From: Streptomyces globosus
GTDB taxonomy: Bacteria; Actinomycetota; Actinomycetes; Streptomycetales; Streptomycetaceae
Length of the DNA stretch: 64,000 bases
Reading direction: 5' to 3'
Assembly: GCF_003325375.1 (NCBI RefSeq)
Contig: NZ_CP030862.1
Location: 995,501 to 1,059,500, forward strand
Below, one piece after another: positions 1 through 7,841 of this stretch. Position numbers and translations under genes: made by a program. Positions within the stretch are counted from its first letter, which is position 1, and every line of letters begins with the position of its first letter. The notes beneath the pieces were generated by a model. That model worked only from the letters and a program-made list of their open reading frames with translations, was not told where the DNA came from and made no database searches.

Positions 1-2
1 AG

Positions 3-638
3 CTGACCCGGCCCGGCACGCCCCTGCACTGGGCCGTGCTGAACGTCACCGACGGCCCCGGCTCCCGGCCCGACCCGCACTGCACCGAGGCGGTGGGCCG
101 GCTCCGCGGGGCCGGCGGCACCGTCCTCGGGCATCTCGCGATGCGGGGCGGCGAGCGGACGTTCGGCGAGCTGGTCTCCGACGCCCACCGCTTCGCCGAC
201 TGGTACCGGGTCGACGGGTTCTACCTGGACGGGGCCCCGGCCGACCGGTCCGGGCTCGCCGAAGTGCGCCGGGTCGCCGACACCCTGCGCGGCCTCGGCG
301 AGGACGTGCGGATCGTGCTCGGCCACGGCACCCACCCCCACGAGGGCTACGCGGACATCGCCGACCAGCTGGTCACCTTCGCCGGGGCCTGGACGGACTA
401 CCGCTGGTCGCAGGTGGCGGAGTGGACCGCCGACCACCCGCCGGAGCGGTTCTGCCACCTCGTCCACGGGGTGCCGCGCACGCACCTGGAGGAGGCGCTG
501 CGGATCGCCCGCTGGCAGGGCGCCGGGACGATCTGGTTCACCGACCGGCGCGGCGCCCCCAACGGGGACCCCTGGGCGTCAATGCCCGCGTACTGGGACG
601 AAATCGTCTCACGCATCGGACCGGGTGTCTCGGAATGA
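3..638 (+). CDS. spherulin-4-like family protein (5' truncated by window)
   Basis: The reading frame is open from base 3, with residues LTRPGTPLHWAVLNV ahead of the first internal start at 36, so the true start lies outside the window. The visible part is about 211 residues. The motif DGFYLDG (about residue 70) and the overall TIM-barrel-like pattern fit the spherulation-specific family 4, which is found in secreted or cytosolic proteins of actinobacteria and fungi and has no settled biochemical role; some relatives are glycoside-hydrolase-like. It ends 63 bp before moeZ on the same strand. Family assignment is from sequence pattern only, and any signal peptide would be upstream of the window. 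Confidence 0.7.
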   Translation: MTRPGTPLHWAVLNVTDGPGSRPDPHCTEAVGRLRGAGGTVLGHLAMRGGERTFGELVSDAHRFADWYRVDGFYLDGAPADRSGLAEVRRVADTLRGLGEDVRIVLGHGTHPHEGYADIADQLVTFAGAWTDYRWSQVAEWTADHPPERFCHLVHGVPRTHLEEALRIARWQGAGTIWFTDRRGAPNGDPWASMPAYWDEIVSRIGPGVSE

Positions 639-701
639 AGAAGGGCGTGGCAGTGTTACGGGAAGAACCACCGTTCACGCATACCGATCTACGGAGTCCC
701 C

Positions 702-1880
702 GTGTCGCTGCCACCCCTGGTCGAGCCGGCTGCCGAGCTCACCGTCGACGAGGTCCGTCGGTACTCCCGCCACCTGATCATCCCTGACGTCGGGATGGAC
801 GGCCAGAAGCGCCTGAAGAACGCGAAGGTGCTGGCCGTGGGCGCGGGGGGCCTCGGCTCGCCCGCCCTCATGTACCTGGCCGCGGCCGGCGTCGGAACGC
901 TGGGCATCGTGGAGTTCGACGAGGTCGACGAGTCGAACCTCCAGCGCCAGATCATCCACAGCCAGTCGGACATCGGCCGCTCCAAGGCCGAGTCCGCCCG
1001 CGACTCCGTGCTCGGCATCAACCCGTACGTGAACGTCGTCCTCCACGAAGAGCGGCTCGAAGCCGACAACGTGATGGACATCTTCTCCCAGTACGACCTC
1101 ATCGTCGACGGCACCGACAACTTCGCCACGCGCTACCTCGTCAACGACGCCTGCGTCCTCCTCGGCAAGCCGTACGTGTGGGGCTCCATCTACCGCTTCG
1201 ACGGCCAGGCTTCCGTCTTCTGGTCCGAGCACGGCCCCTGCTACCGCTGCCTCTACCCGGAGCCCCCGCCGCCGGGCATGGTCCCGAGCTGCGCCGAGGG
1301 CGGCGTCCTGGGCGTGCTCTGCGCGTCCATCGGCTCCATCCAGGTCACCGAGGCCATCAAGGTCCTCACCGGCGTCGGCGAGCCGCTGGTCGGCCGCCTG
1401 ATGATCTACGACGCCCTGGAGATGCAGTACCGCCAGGTCAAGGTCCGCAAGGACCCCGACTGCGCGGTGTGCGGCCCGAACGCGACCGTCAAGGAGCTCA
1501 TCGACTACGAGGCCTTCTGCGGCGTCGTGTCCGAGGAGGCCCAGGAGGCGGCCGCCGGCTCGACGATCACTCCGAAGCAGCTCAAGGAGTGGATCGACGA
1601 GGGCGAGAACATCGAGATCATCGACGTCCGAGAGAAGAACGAGTACGAGATCGTCTCCATCCCGGGCGCGCGGCTGATCCCCAAGGGCGACTTCCTGATG
1701 GGCACCGCCCTCCAGGACCTCCCGCAGGACAAGCGGATCGTCCTGCACTGCAAGACGGGTGTCCGCAGTGCGGAAGTCCTGGCGGTCCTGAAGTCCGCCG
1801 GCTTCGCGGACGCGGTCCACGTCGGCGGCGGCGTCATCGGCTGGGTCCACCAGGTCGAGCCCCAGAAGCCCGTCTACTAG
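702..1880 (+). CDS. moeZ: MoeZ-type adenylyltransferase/sulfurtransferase
   Basis: This 392-aa protein has an N-terminal ThiF/MoeB adenylation domain (about 15-250) with glycine-rich motif GAGGLGSPAL. It has two zinc-type CxxC pairs, in CYRCLYPEP and CAVCG. A C-terminal rhodanese domain (about 285-390) carries the active Cys near 350 in VLHCKTGVRS. The family activates the C-terminus of sulfur-carrier proteins (MoaD, ThiS, CysO and others) as adenylate and converts it to thiocarboxylate in the cytosol, feeding molybdopterin, thiamine, thio-metabolite and cysteine pathways. The GTG start is preceded by GGAG. moaE, a pathway partner, lies at 32.6 kb. A strong hairpin follows the stop. Confidence 0.93.
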   Translation: MSLPPLVEPAAELTVDEVRRYSRHLIIPDVGMDGQKRLKNAKVLAVGAGGLGSPALMYLAAAGVGTLGIVEFDEVDESNLQRQIIHSQSDIGRSKAESARDSVLGINPYVNVVLHEERLEADNVMDIFSQYDLIVDGTDNFATRYLVNDACVLLGKPYVWGSIYRFDGQASVFWSEHGPCYRCLYPEPPPPGMVPSCAEGGVLGVLCASIGSIQVTEAIKVLTGVGEPLVGRLMIYDALEMQYRQVKVRKDPDCAVCGPNATVKELIDYEAFCGVVSEEAQEAAAGSTITPKQLKEWIDEGENIEIIDVREKNEYEIVSIPGARLIPKGDFLMGTALQDLPQDKRIVLHCKTGVRSAEVLAVLKSAGFADAVHVGGGVIGWVHQVEPQKPVY

Positions 1881-1911
1881 CAGGCCCGCCCGCAGGCCCG
1901 TCCGTTCTTCC

Positions 1912-1951
1912 GGCCCCTGCCCCCGCGCGCGACGGCGCGGGGGCAGGGGCC
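1912..1951. terminator. bidirectional intrinsic-type terminator
   Basis: A perfect 17-bp inverted repeat (1912-1928 and 1935-1951) with a 6-nt loop lies between the convergent ends of moeZ and the downstream peptidase gene. No U-tract is present, as is common in streptomycetes. Confidence 0.8.
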
Positions 1952-1971
1952 GGCCGGTGGCCGCCGCCCGG

Positions 1972-3522
1972 TCAGGCGGCCTTGCAGACGGTGCCGCCGG
2001 ACGGCACCGTCCCGTCCAGCAGGTAGGCGTCGACCGCCTTCTGCACGCACGGGTCGCCGCTGTTGTACGCGCCGTGCCCCTGGCCCTCGTACGTCAGCTC
2101 CACCCCGACCCCCGGGCCGAGGCGCTCCACCATGCGCCGCGCCCCCTCGTACGGGGTCGCCGGGTCGCCGGTGTTGCCGATCACCAGGATCGGCGCGGAG
2201 CCGGGCGCCGACACGTCGGGCGTCTCCCAGGCGCCCTTGACCGGCCAGCCGGTGCAGCCCATCAGCGCCCAGCCGAGGAAGTCCCCGAAGACGGGGGAGG
2301 CCTTGCGGAACTCCGCCAGCCGCTCCTTGGTCTGCTCCAGCGTGAACCGCTGCTTGGAGTCCGCGCAGTTGACCGCCGTGTTGGCGGCCCCGATGTTGCT
2401 GTAGCGGCCGTTCTCCTGCCGCCCGTTCAGCGCGTCGGACAGTGCCATCAGCAACTGGCCCTGCCCGCCCTCCGCCTCGTCGATGCCCTGCTCCAGCAGC
2501 GGCCACAGCTCCTGGGAGTACAGGGCCTGCGCGATGCCGTTCGTCGCCGCGGAGTCGGTCAGCATGCGCCCGCCGAGGCCCGGGATGGGCTGCTGCGCCA
2601 GGCTCTCCTGCAGCCGGAGCACCGTGTCCTCGACCTCCTGGGCGGTGGCGCCCTGGAGGCGGCACTCGTCGCCGCGGTCCACGCAGTCCTGCGCGAAGTT
2701 CTCCAGCGCCAGCTGGAAGCCCTTCGCCTGGCCGAGCGCGCTCTCCTCGGAGGTCTTCGTCGGGTCGACGACCGCGTCGAAGACGGCCCGCCCGACCTTC
2801 TCCGGGAACAGGTGGGCGTAGACCCCGCCCAGCTCGGTGCCGTACGAGATGCCGAAGTAGTTCAGCTTCTCGTCGCCCAGCGCCTGGCGGATCCGGTCCA
2901 GGTCCCGGGCGGCGTTCTCCGTGCCGACGTACGGCAGCACCTGCCCCGACCGGGCCTCGCAGGCCTGGTGGTAGCGGCGGATCCCGTCCGCGAACTCCTT
3001 CTCCTCCGCCGGCGTCTCCGGCGTGTTGTCCGCGGCGTAGTACGCGTCCAGCTGCTTGTCGGTCTGGCACAGCACGGGCGCGCTGGCGCCGACCCCGCGC
3101 GGGTCGAAGCTCACCAGGTCGTAGCGCGAGCGCAGCGCCTGGTACTCCTCGGCCGCGCCGGGCAGCGTGCTGACGCCGGAGCCGCCCGGGCCGCCGAAGT
3201 TGAACACGAGGGAGCCGAGGCGCCGCTCCTTGTCCCGGGCAGGGGCCCGGATCAGCGCGAGCGGGATCGTCTCCCCGCCGGGGTCGGCGTAGTCGAGCGG
3301 CACCTGCAGCGTGGCGCACTGCCAGTCCTTCGGCGGAGCGGGACCGCCGCCCTGGGCGGCGGTCGGGGCGGCGCAGGCGCCCCACTTCAGCGGCGGCGGC
3401 GCCGACCCGGTCCCGTCGGCGCGGGACGGGGCGCCGCCTCCGCCGCCGGAGCAGCCGGCTACCCCGGCCACGGCGAGGACGACGGCGCCGGCGGCGGCCG
3501 TCCGGAGGACGTGTCTCGACAT
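1972..3522 (-). CDS. secreted alpha/beta-hydrolase, tripeptidyl aminopeptidase (TAP/SlpD) type lipoprotein
   Basis: This 516-aa protein is read from ATG 3522. The N-terminus (MSRHVLRTAAAG...) is a lipoprotein signal with lipobox VAGC around residue 22, followed by a Gly-rich linker. The catalytic set fits the family: nucleophile Ser in GISYGTELGG, Asp in GNTGDPATPYEG and His in GQGHGAYNSGD, with a TAP-like C-terminal domain. Members remove N-terminal tripeptides or peptides from extracellular proteins. An in-frame extension to 3774 exists but would bury the signal peptide, so 3522 is preferred. It converges on moeZ. The exact substrate is unknown. Confidence 0.88.
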   Translation of the reverse strand: MSRHVLRTAAAGAVVLAVAGVAGCSGGGGGAPSRADGTGSAPPPLKWGACAAPTAAQGGGPAPPKDWQCATLQVPLDYADPGGETIPLALIRAPARDKERRLGSLVFNFGGPGGSGVSTLPGAAEEYQALRSRYDLVSFDPRGVGASAPVLCQTDKQLDAYYAADNTPETPAEEKEFADGIRRYHQACEARSGQVLPYVGTENAARDLDRIRQALGDEKLNYFGISYGTELGGVYAHLFPEKVGRAVFDAVVDPTKTSEESALGQAKGFQLALENFAQDCVDRGDECRLQGATAQEVEDTVLRLQESLAQQPIPGLGGRMLTDSAATNGIAQALYSQELWPLLEQGIDEAEGGQGQLLMALSDALNGRQENGRYSNIGAANTAVNCADSKQRFTLEQTKERLAEFRKASPVFGDFLGWALMGCTGWPVKGAWETPDVSAPGSAPILVIGNTGDPATPYEGARRMVERLGPGVGVELTYEGQGHGAYNSGDPCVQKAVDAYLLDGTVPSGGTVCKAA

Positions 3523-3608
3523 GCCCCCATCCTCCGCCGCCCCCGCACACCCCGCCCCCGCACGAGCCCGTTCGGGTACCGGGGCCCACGGCGCGGCTCC
3601 CCGCAGGA

Positions 3609-4061
3609 CTAATGCCAGCCGTGTTCGGTGAGAACCCGGTCGCCGTCGCGGTTCAGGTAGCCGAGCAGCCCTGCCGCGGGGTACTCGATGATGTCGTCGG
3701 GCAGCGCGTGAACGGCCCACCAGCGGAGATCGAGGCACTTCTCGGGCTCGCGGTTGACGGGCTCGCCGTTCCACACGGTGGCCTCGAAGAACAGGCCGAT
3801 GCGCTCGACCTCGGGGCTCTGCCTGTGGTGCACGACGTGCACGAGCCGCAGGTGCGCCGGGTCCACCTCGACGCCGGTTTCCTCGCGCAGCTCACGTGCA
3901 GCGCCCACGGTGAGCGGCTCGCCGGCGTCGAGCTTGCCCGAGGGGGCGTGCCACCGGCCGTAGCCATACGGTCCGCCGCGCTGCGACAAGAGAATTCTGT
4001 CGCCGTCGCGCAGGATCACATGCGTGTCGATCACCGGGGTTGCCGGTGCTGCCGCGTTCAT
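3609..4061 (-). CDS. NUDIX hydrolase
   Basis: This 150-aa single-domain protein has the Nudix box spanning about residues 43-65: GKLDAGEP, then ARELREETGVEV, matching GX5EX7REUXEEXGU. The family hydrolyses nucleoside diphosphates linked to other moieties (damaged dNTPs, NDP-sugars and similar) with Mg2+. Substrate cannot be read from sequence. The ATG at 4061 overlaps the TGA of a short upstream reading frame (ATGA), suggesting translational coupling to a small or decayed ORF in 4062-4242. The gene lies downstream of, and in line with, the YbhN-type membrane protein gene. Confidence 0.85.
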   Translation of the reverse strand: MNAAAPATPVIDTHVILRDGDRILLSQRGGPYGYGRWHAPSGKLDAGEPLTVGAARELREETGVEVDPAHLRLVHVVHHRQSPEVERIGLFFEATVWNGEPVNREPEKCLDLRWWAVHALPDDIIEYPAAGLLGYLNRDGDRVLTEHGWH

Positions 4062-4242
4062 GAGTTCACCGTGGGGTCGTCGGTCCGGTTGGCGCTTTCG
4101 ACGCTACCTCCGGGCGCGGGCACGGCGTCGGCGATTCGCTTCGCTACGTCCGTGGAGGTGGTTCGCCTCGGCTCGGGTGAGTTCGCCGAGCTCGCTCGTC
4201 GAGGGCTCTGCCGGCCGCTCGTGCCGCTTCCTGCGGCGGCAC
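4058..4242 (-). pseudogene. possible remnant of a small coding region ahead of the NUDIX gene
   Basis: Between the stop of the YbhN-type gene and the NUDIX start, one frame ends in a protein-like stretch (...DVAKRIADAVPAPGGS...) whose TGA overlaps the NUDIX ATG. A second frame just upstream reads ...ELGELTRAEANHL. Removing a single C near the junction would join the two. No start codon with a ribosome binding site is visible. It may be a frameshifted small gene or chance. Confidence 0.25.
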
Positions 4243-7050
4243 CTAGATCGCTTCCTTGCGGGTGAGGTAGTTGAACGACACCCAGCCCGGCAGGACCGGC
4301 AGCCAGAACGTCATCAGCCGGAACAGCAGGACCGCCGAGATCGCGACCTCCTTGTCCAGGCCCGCCGCGATCAGGCCCAGCGTCAGCGTCGTCTCCACGG
4401 CGCCGATGCCGCCCGGCGTCGGCGCTGCCGAGCCGAGGGCGTTGCCCGCGAGGAACACGACGGCGATGCTCGCGTAGCTCAGCGCCTCGCCGCCGCCGAA
4501 GGCGCGGATCGACGCGTCCAGGCACATCACGAAGCAGCCGGTCAGCAGGAGCATCCCGCCGATGCCCGTCATCAGCTTCTGCGGCCGCTGGAGGACGTCC
4601 AGCATGCGCGGCACGACACCGGCGAACAGCGCCCGCACCCGCGTCACGACAAACTTCCGCAGGAACGGCACCGCCGTCACGACGAGGACCAGCACGGCCA
4701 CCGTCAGCAGGCCGGCGATGACCGTCCGGGACGGCGTCATCTCCGGGGTCTTCTCCGTGCCCGTCAGGTAGCCGAACGCCAGCAGCAGCAGGACGTGCGC
4801 CGCCAGCCCGAACAGCTGCGAGGCGCCCACACTGGCCACCGCCAGCCCCGGCCGAACCCCCGCCCGCTGGAGGAACCGCGTGTTCAGCGCGACACCGCCG
4901 ACGGCCGCCGGGGCGACCAGCTTGACGAACGAGCCGGCCACCTGGGCCACCACCGTCCGCAGGAACGGCACCCGCTCCGGCACGAACCCGAGCAGGCTCA
5001 TCGCCGCGGCGAAGTACGTCAGCGCCGAGAACGCCAGCGCCGCCCCCACCCAGCCCCACTCGGCCCCGCCGACGATCGTCGCGAAGTCCACGTGGGCCAG
5101 CTGCGTCAGCAGGAAGTACGCGCCGAACGCGCCCGCGATGAACGACACCAGGGTGCGCGGCCGGATCCGCTCCAGCCGGGCCGGCTCCACCGGCGCCTGC
5201 GGCCGGATCAGCAGCACCTGCTTGCGGATCTGGCTGAGCAGGTCCTCCTCGCGGGCATCCTCCAGCGCATCGTCCAGCGCCCGCTTCTCCGCCTTCCGCT
5301 CGGCCGCCGACGTGGCGGGGACCGCCTTGGCGCCCGCCTTCCCGGCCGCCGCCTCGCGGGCCGCCTTCGCCGCGCGCGAGGACTCCAGCACGGCCTCCCG
5401 CTGCCGGTCCGCCCGCTCCCGGGCGAGCCGGCGCAGCGTGGCCCGCGTCGACCGGCTCAGCGCGATCGGCTGGAGCAGCGGCAGGCAGTCCGCCACCGCG
5501 TCCGGCCCGAGCACCGACACCGCCGACGCGACCGCGCGCTGCGCGCCGACCCGCAGGCCGAGCGTGGTCAGCAGCTGCGCGATGTCCATCCGCAGCACCA
5601 GGTCGCCGGCCGCGATCTCGCCGCCGCGCAGATCCGTGAGGATGACCCTGCCGGAACGATCCACCAGCAGGGCGTCGCCCGTCAGCCGGCGGTGCGCGAT
5701 CCGGCGCGACTGCAGGGCGCGTACCTGCTCCCAGGCGTGGCGGGCCAGCTCGTCGGTGATCTCCTCGTCCGGGACGGCGTCCAGCGGCCGGCCCTCCAGG
5801 TGCTCGTACACGAGCATCACGGCGTCCGGGCCGAGCTCGGAGGTCGCGATCAGCTTGTGCGCGTTCGCGCCGGCCGCGATCGCCGCGTACGCGAGGAGCG
5901 CCTCCTGCTCCAGCGCCTGGCGCAGAGACTGCAGGGAGCGGCGCGTCGTGATCCCGCGCAGGGTCATGCGGCGCCACACCCGGTAGAAGAACCCGTGCGC
6001 CTGCTGCTCCCGGTCGACGACGGTGACGTCGAGCGGCGATCCGTCCTCCAGGGTGACGTGGTAGCGGCGCCCCCGGTCGCTGGCATCCGAGGCGTCGCCC
6101 TCCGGGACCTCGGCGCGCGCCGCGCTGACCGGCTGGAAGCCGACCCGGCGCAGGCCCGCGAGGAGGTTCTGCCCGGTGGGGCGCACGTTCGGGGAGCCGA
6201 CCGCGTAGAGGGTGCCGTACGCGACGCTCCAGCCGATCAGCACCGTCAGGATGATCGAGAACGGGGTGGTGTAGCCGCTGACCAGCATCGCGAAGGCGTC
6301 GAGCAGCAGCACCACCCACAGGGCGACCCGCCAGCGCGGCCTGCGCGTCATCCCGACGGCGGTCATGTACGCGATCACGGGCGCGAGGTAGCCGTGCACG
6401 GGGTCGGTGGGCGCGCCGCCGGCGCCCGCGGCGCGGGTCAGGGCGTCCTGGATGGTGGCCGGGGCGGCCTGGGAGACCCAGAGGTCGGTCGCGAGGGTGA
6501 CGCCGTGGGCGAGGACGGCGGCGAGGACGCCGTCGGCGATGCGCAGCCCGTCGCGTTTGATCAGCCGTTCGATCGCGAAGGCGACGGGGACGAGGAGGAC
6601 GGCGATGCTGGACACCAGGCCCGCGACCTTGATCAGGAGGTCGGGGGCGGCCTGGGTGCCCTGGCTGATGTCGTCCTCCAGGCCGGCGGTGGTGCCGTGC
6701 GCGAAGGCGGCGATGGCGAGGACGACGGCGATGCCGAGCAGGCCGACGAGGAAGCGGACGAGGTCGGAGGGGCGGTGCACGCGGGCGGCGAGCAGCGGCT
6801 CGTCGACCTCGACCTCGTCGGCACCGGCCGCGGCGGCGTCAACGGCGGCGGCGTCAACGGCGGAGGCATTCGCGGCGGCGGCCGCCGGGCCGTCTGCGGG
6901 CGCGCCGGGAGCCTCGTCGCGGGGCGTGCCGGGGTGCGGCTCCGGGCCCGGCTCGGGGCGCGCGCCGTCGTCCTCGGTCGCGCCGTCCGGAGGGCTCACA
7001 CCCTGCTCCTTCGTCGTCACAGCCGTCTCTTCTTGATCGCGTATCACCAC
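4243..7050 (-). CDS. kinase-like/YbhN (UPF0104, LPG-synthase TM region) membrane fusion protein
   Basis: This 935-aa protein has several parts. An Ala/Pro/Glu-rich N-terminal tail (1-90) is followed by a membrane block of about five segments (97-280). A soluble middle region (about 320-600) resembles a protein-kinase fold, with HRRLTGDALLVD at the catalytic-loop position and TDLRGGEIA at the DFG position. A basic Ala-rich stretch leads into a C-terminal UPF0104/YbhN membrane domain (about 620-935), as in lysylphosphatidylglycerol synthase flippase regions. The canonical HRD and DFG residues are altered, so the kinase part may be inactive. The family may move or modify lipids; the function is unproven. 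The GTG at 7020, preceded by AAGAG, is an equally good start. Confidence 0.75.
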   Translation of the reverse strand: MVIRDQEETAVTTKEQGVSPPDGATEDDGARPEPGPEPHPGTPRDEAPGAPADGPAAAAANASAVDAAAVDAAAAGADEVEVDEPLLAARVHRPSDLVRFLVGLLGIAVVLAIAAFAHGTTAGLEDDISQGTQAAPDLLIKVAGLVSSIAVLLVPVAFAIERLIKRDGLRIADGVLAAVLAHGVTLATDLWVSQAAPATIQDALTRAAGAGGAPTDPVHGYLAPVIAYMTAVGMTRRPRWRVALWVVLLLDAFAMLVSGYTTPFSIILTVLIGWSVAYGTLYAVGSPNVRPTGQNLLAGLRRVGFQPVSAARAEVPEGDASDASDRGRRYHVTLEDGSPLDVTVVDREQQAHGFFYRVWRRMTLRGITTRRSLQSLRQALEQEALLAYAAIAAGANAHKLIATSELGPDAVMLVYEHLEGRPLDAVPDEEITDELARHAWEQVRALQSRRIAHRRLTGDALLVDRSGRVILTDLRGGEIAAGDLVLRMDIAQLLTTLGLRVGAQRAVASAVSVLGPDAVADCLPLLQPIALSRSTRATLRRLARERADRQREAVLESSRAAKAAREAAAGKAGAKAVPATSAAERKAEKRALDDALEDAREEDLLSQIRKQVLLIRPQAPVEPARLERIRPRTLVSFIAGAFGAYFLLTQLAHVDFATIVGGAEWGWVGAALAFSALTYFAAAMSLLGFVPERVPFLRTVVAQVAGSFVKLVAPAAVGGVALNTRFLQRAGVRPGLAVASVGASQLFGLAAHVLLLLAFGYLTGTEKTPEMTPSRTVIAGLLTVAVLVLVVTAVPFLRKFVVTRVRALFAGVVPRMLDVLQRPQKLMTGIGGMLLLTGCFVMCLDASIRAFGGGEALSYASIAVVFLAGNALGSAAPTPGGIGAVETTLTLGLIAAGLDKEVAISAVLLFRLMTFWLPVLPGWVSFNYLTRKEAI

Positions 7051-7166
7051 TCACCGCCCGGAAGATGGTGGCACGGCCGGGCGGCCCCGGGGGGCGGCAG
7101 GGTGCGCGCCGGTGTGGAGGGAAACGCTCCGCACAGCGGTCCGCCCCGTCCGGCACCATGGGCGGA

Positions 7167-7514
7167 ATGAGCGAGGAGCTGCCCGCTTACGCGGAGCGCG
7201 TACTGGACGCGGCCGAGCGGATTCCGCCCGGCCGGGTGATGACCTACGGGGACGTCGCCGAATGGCTCGGGGAGGGCGGCCCGCGCCAAGTCGGCCGCGT
7301 CATGGCCCTGTACGGCGGCGCCGTCCCCTGGTGGCGCGTGGTGCGCGCCGACGGCCGGCCCCTGCCCGGCAGCGAGCCCCGCGCCCTGGAGCACTACCGG
7401 GCCGAGTCCACCCCGCTGCGCCTCACCGCCGGCGGCGAGGCCCGGCTCGACATGCCGCGGGCACGCTGGGACGGCGGCGGGGACGGCGCGGCGGGCGACG
7501 AGGGTCACATCTGA
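7167..7514 (+). CDS. alkyltransferase-like (ATL) DNA-binding protein, MGMT family
   Basis: This 115-aa protein is read from ATG 7167. It has the O6-alkylguanine-DNA alkyltransferase DNA-binding fold: IPPGRVMTYGDVAEWLG, then GRVMALYGGAVPWWRVVRADG. The catalytic PCHR motif of true alkyltransferases is replaced by PWWR, so it cannot accept the alkyl group. Known ATL proteins bind alkylated guanine and hand it to nucleotide excision repair. It is transcribed divergently from the YbhN-type gene and precedes adnA by 327 bp. An upstream ATG at 7158 is also in frame. Confidence 0.9.
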   Translation: MSEELPAYAERVLDAAERIPPGRVMTYGDVAEWLGEGGPRQVGRVMALYGGAVPWWRVVRADGRPLPGSEPRALEHYRAESTPLRLTAGGEARLDMPRARWDGGGDGAAGDEGHI

Positions 7515-7841
7515 CAGCTTCCGCCACGGAGCACCCCGCGCGCCGGTCGAGAGCCGGCCCCGGGGCCCGGACGGGGGACCGCCGCCCGCCCGCCCGGACT
7601 CCCGCGCACCCGCCCGCTCCGCCCCGCGGCGGGGCCCCGGCGCGCGGTCCGCGGCCGCCGCGGCCGCCGTGCCGGGCGCATCCGGGGCCGGACCTCGGGG
7701 AACTGCACGGGGTGCGCCGCTTGCCGTAGCGTTGCCTCTTCGGCGGTCGCGGCCGGCCCCCCGGCGGGCGCCCGCTCGGCGACCGCGGACGCCGCAGGAC
7801 CCGTACGCCCCGCAGCACGAACACCAGGACCGGCACCTCAC
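7515..7841. other. intergenic region between the ATL gene and adnA
   Basis: This 327-bp stretch has no convincing gene. A hairpin at 7621-7635 (GCCCCG-CGG-CGGGGC) and a 17-bp palindrome at 7651-7667 could end the ATL transcript. The ORFs crossing it are low-complexity Arg/Pro/Gly shadows. An adnA promoter should lie near its right end, but none is clear. Confidence 0.4.
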
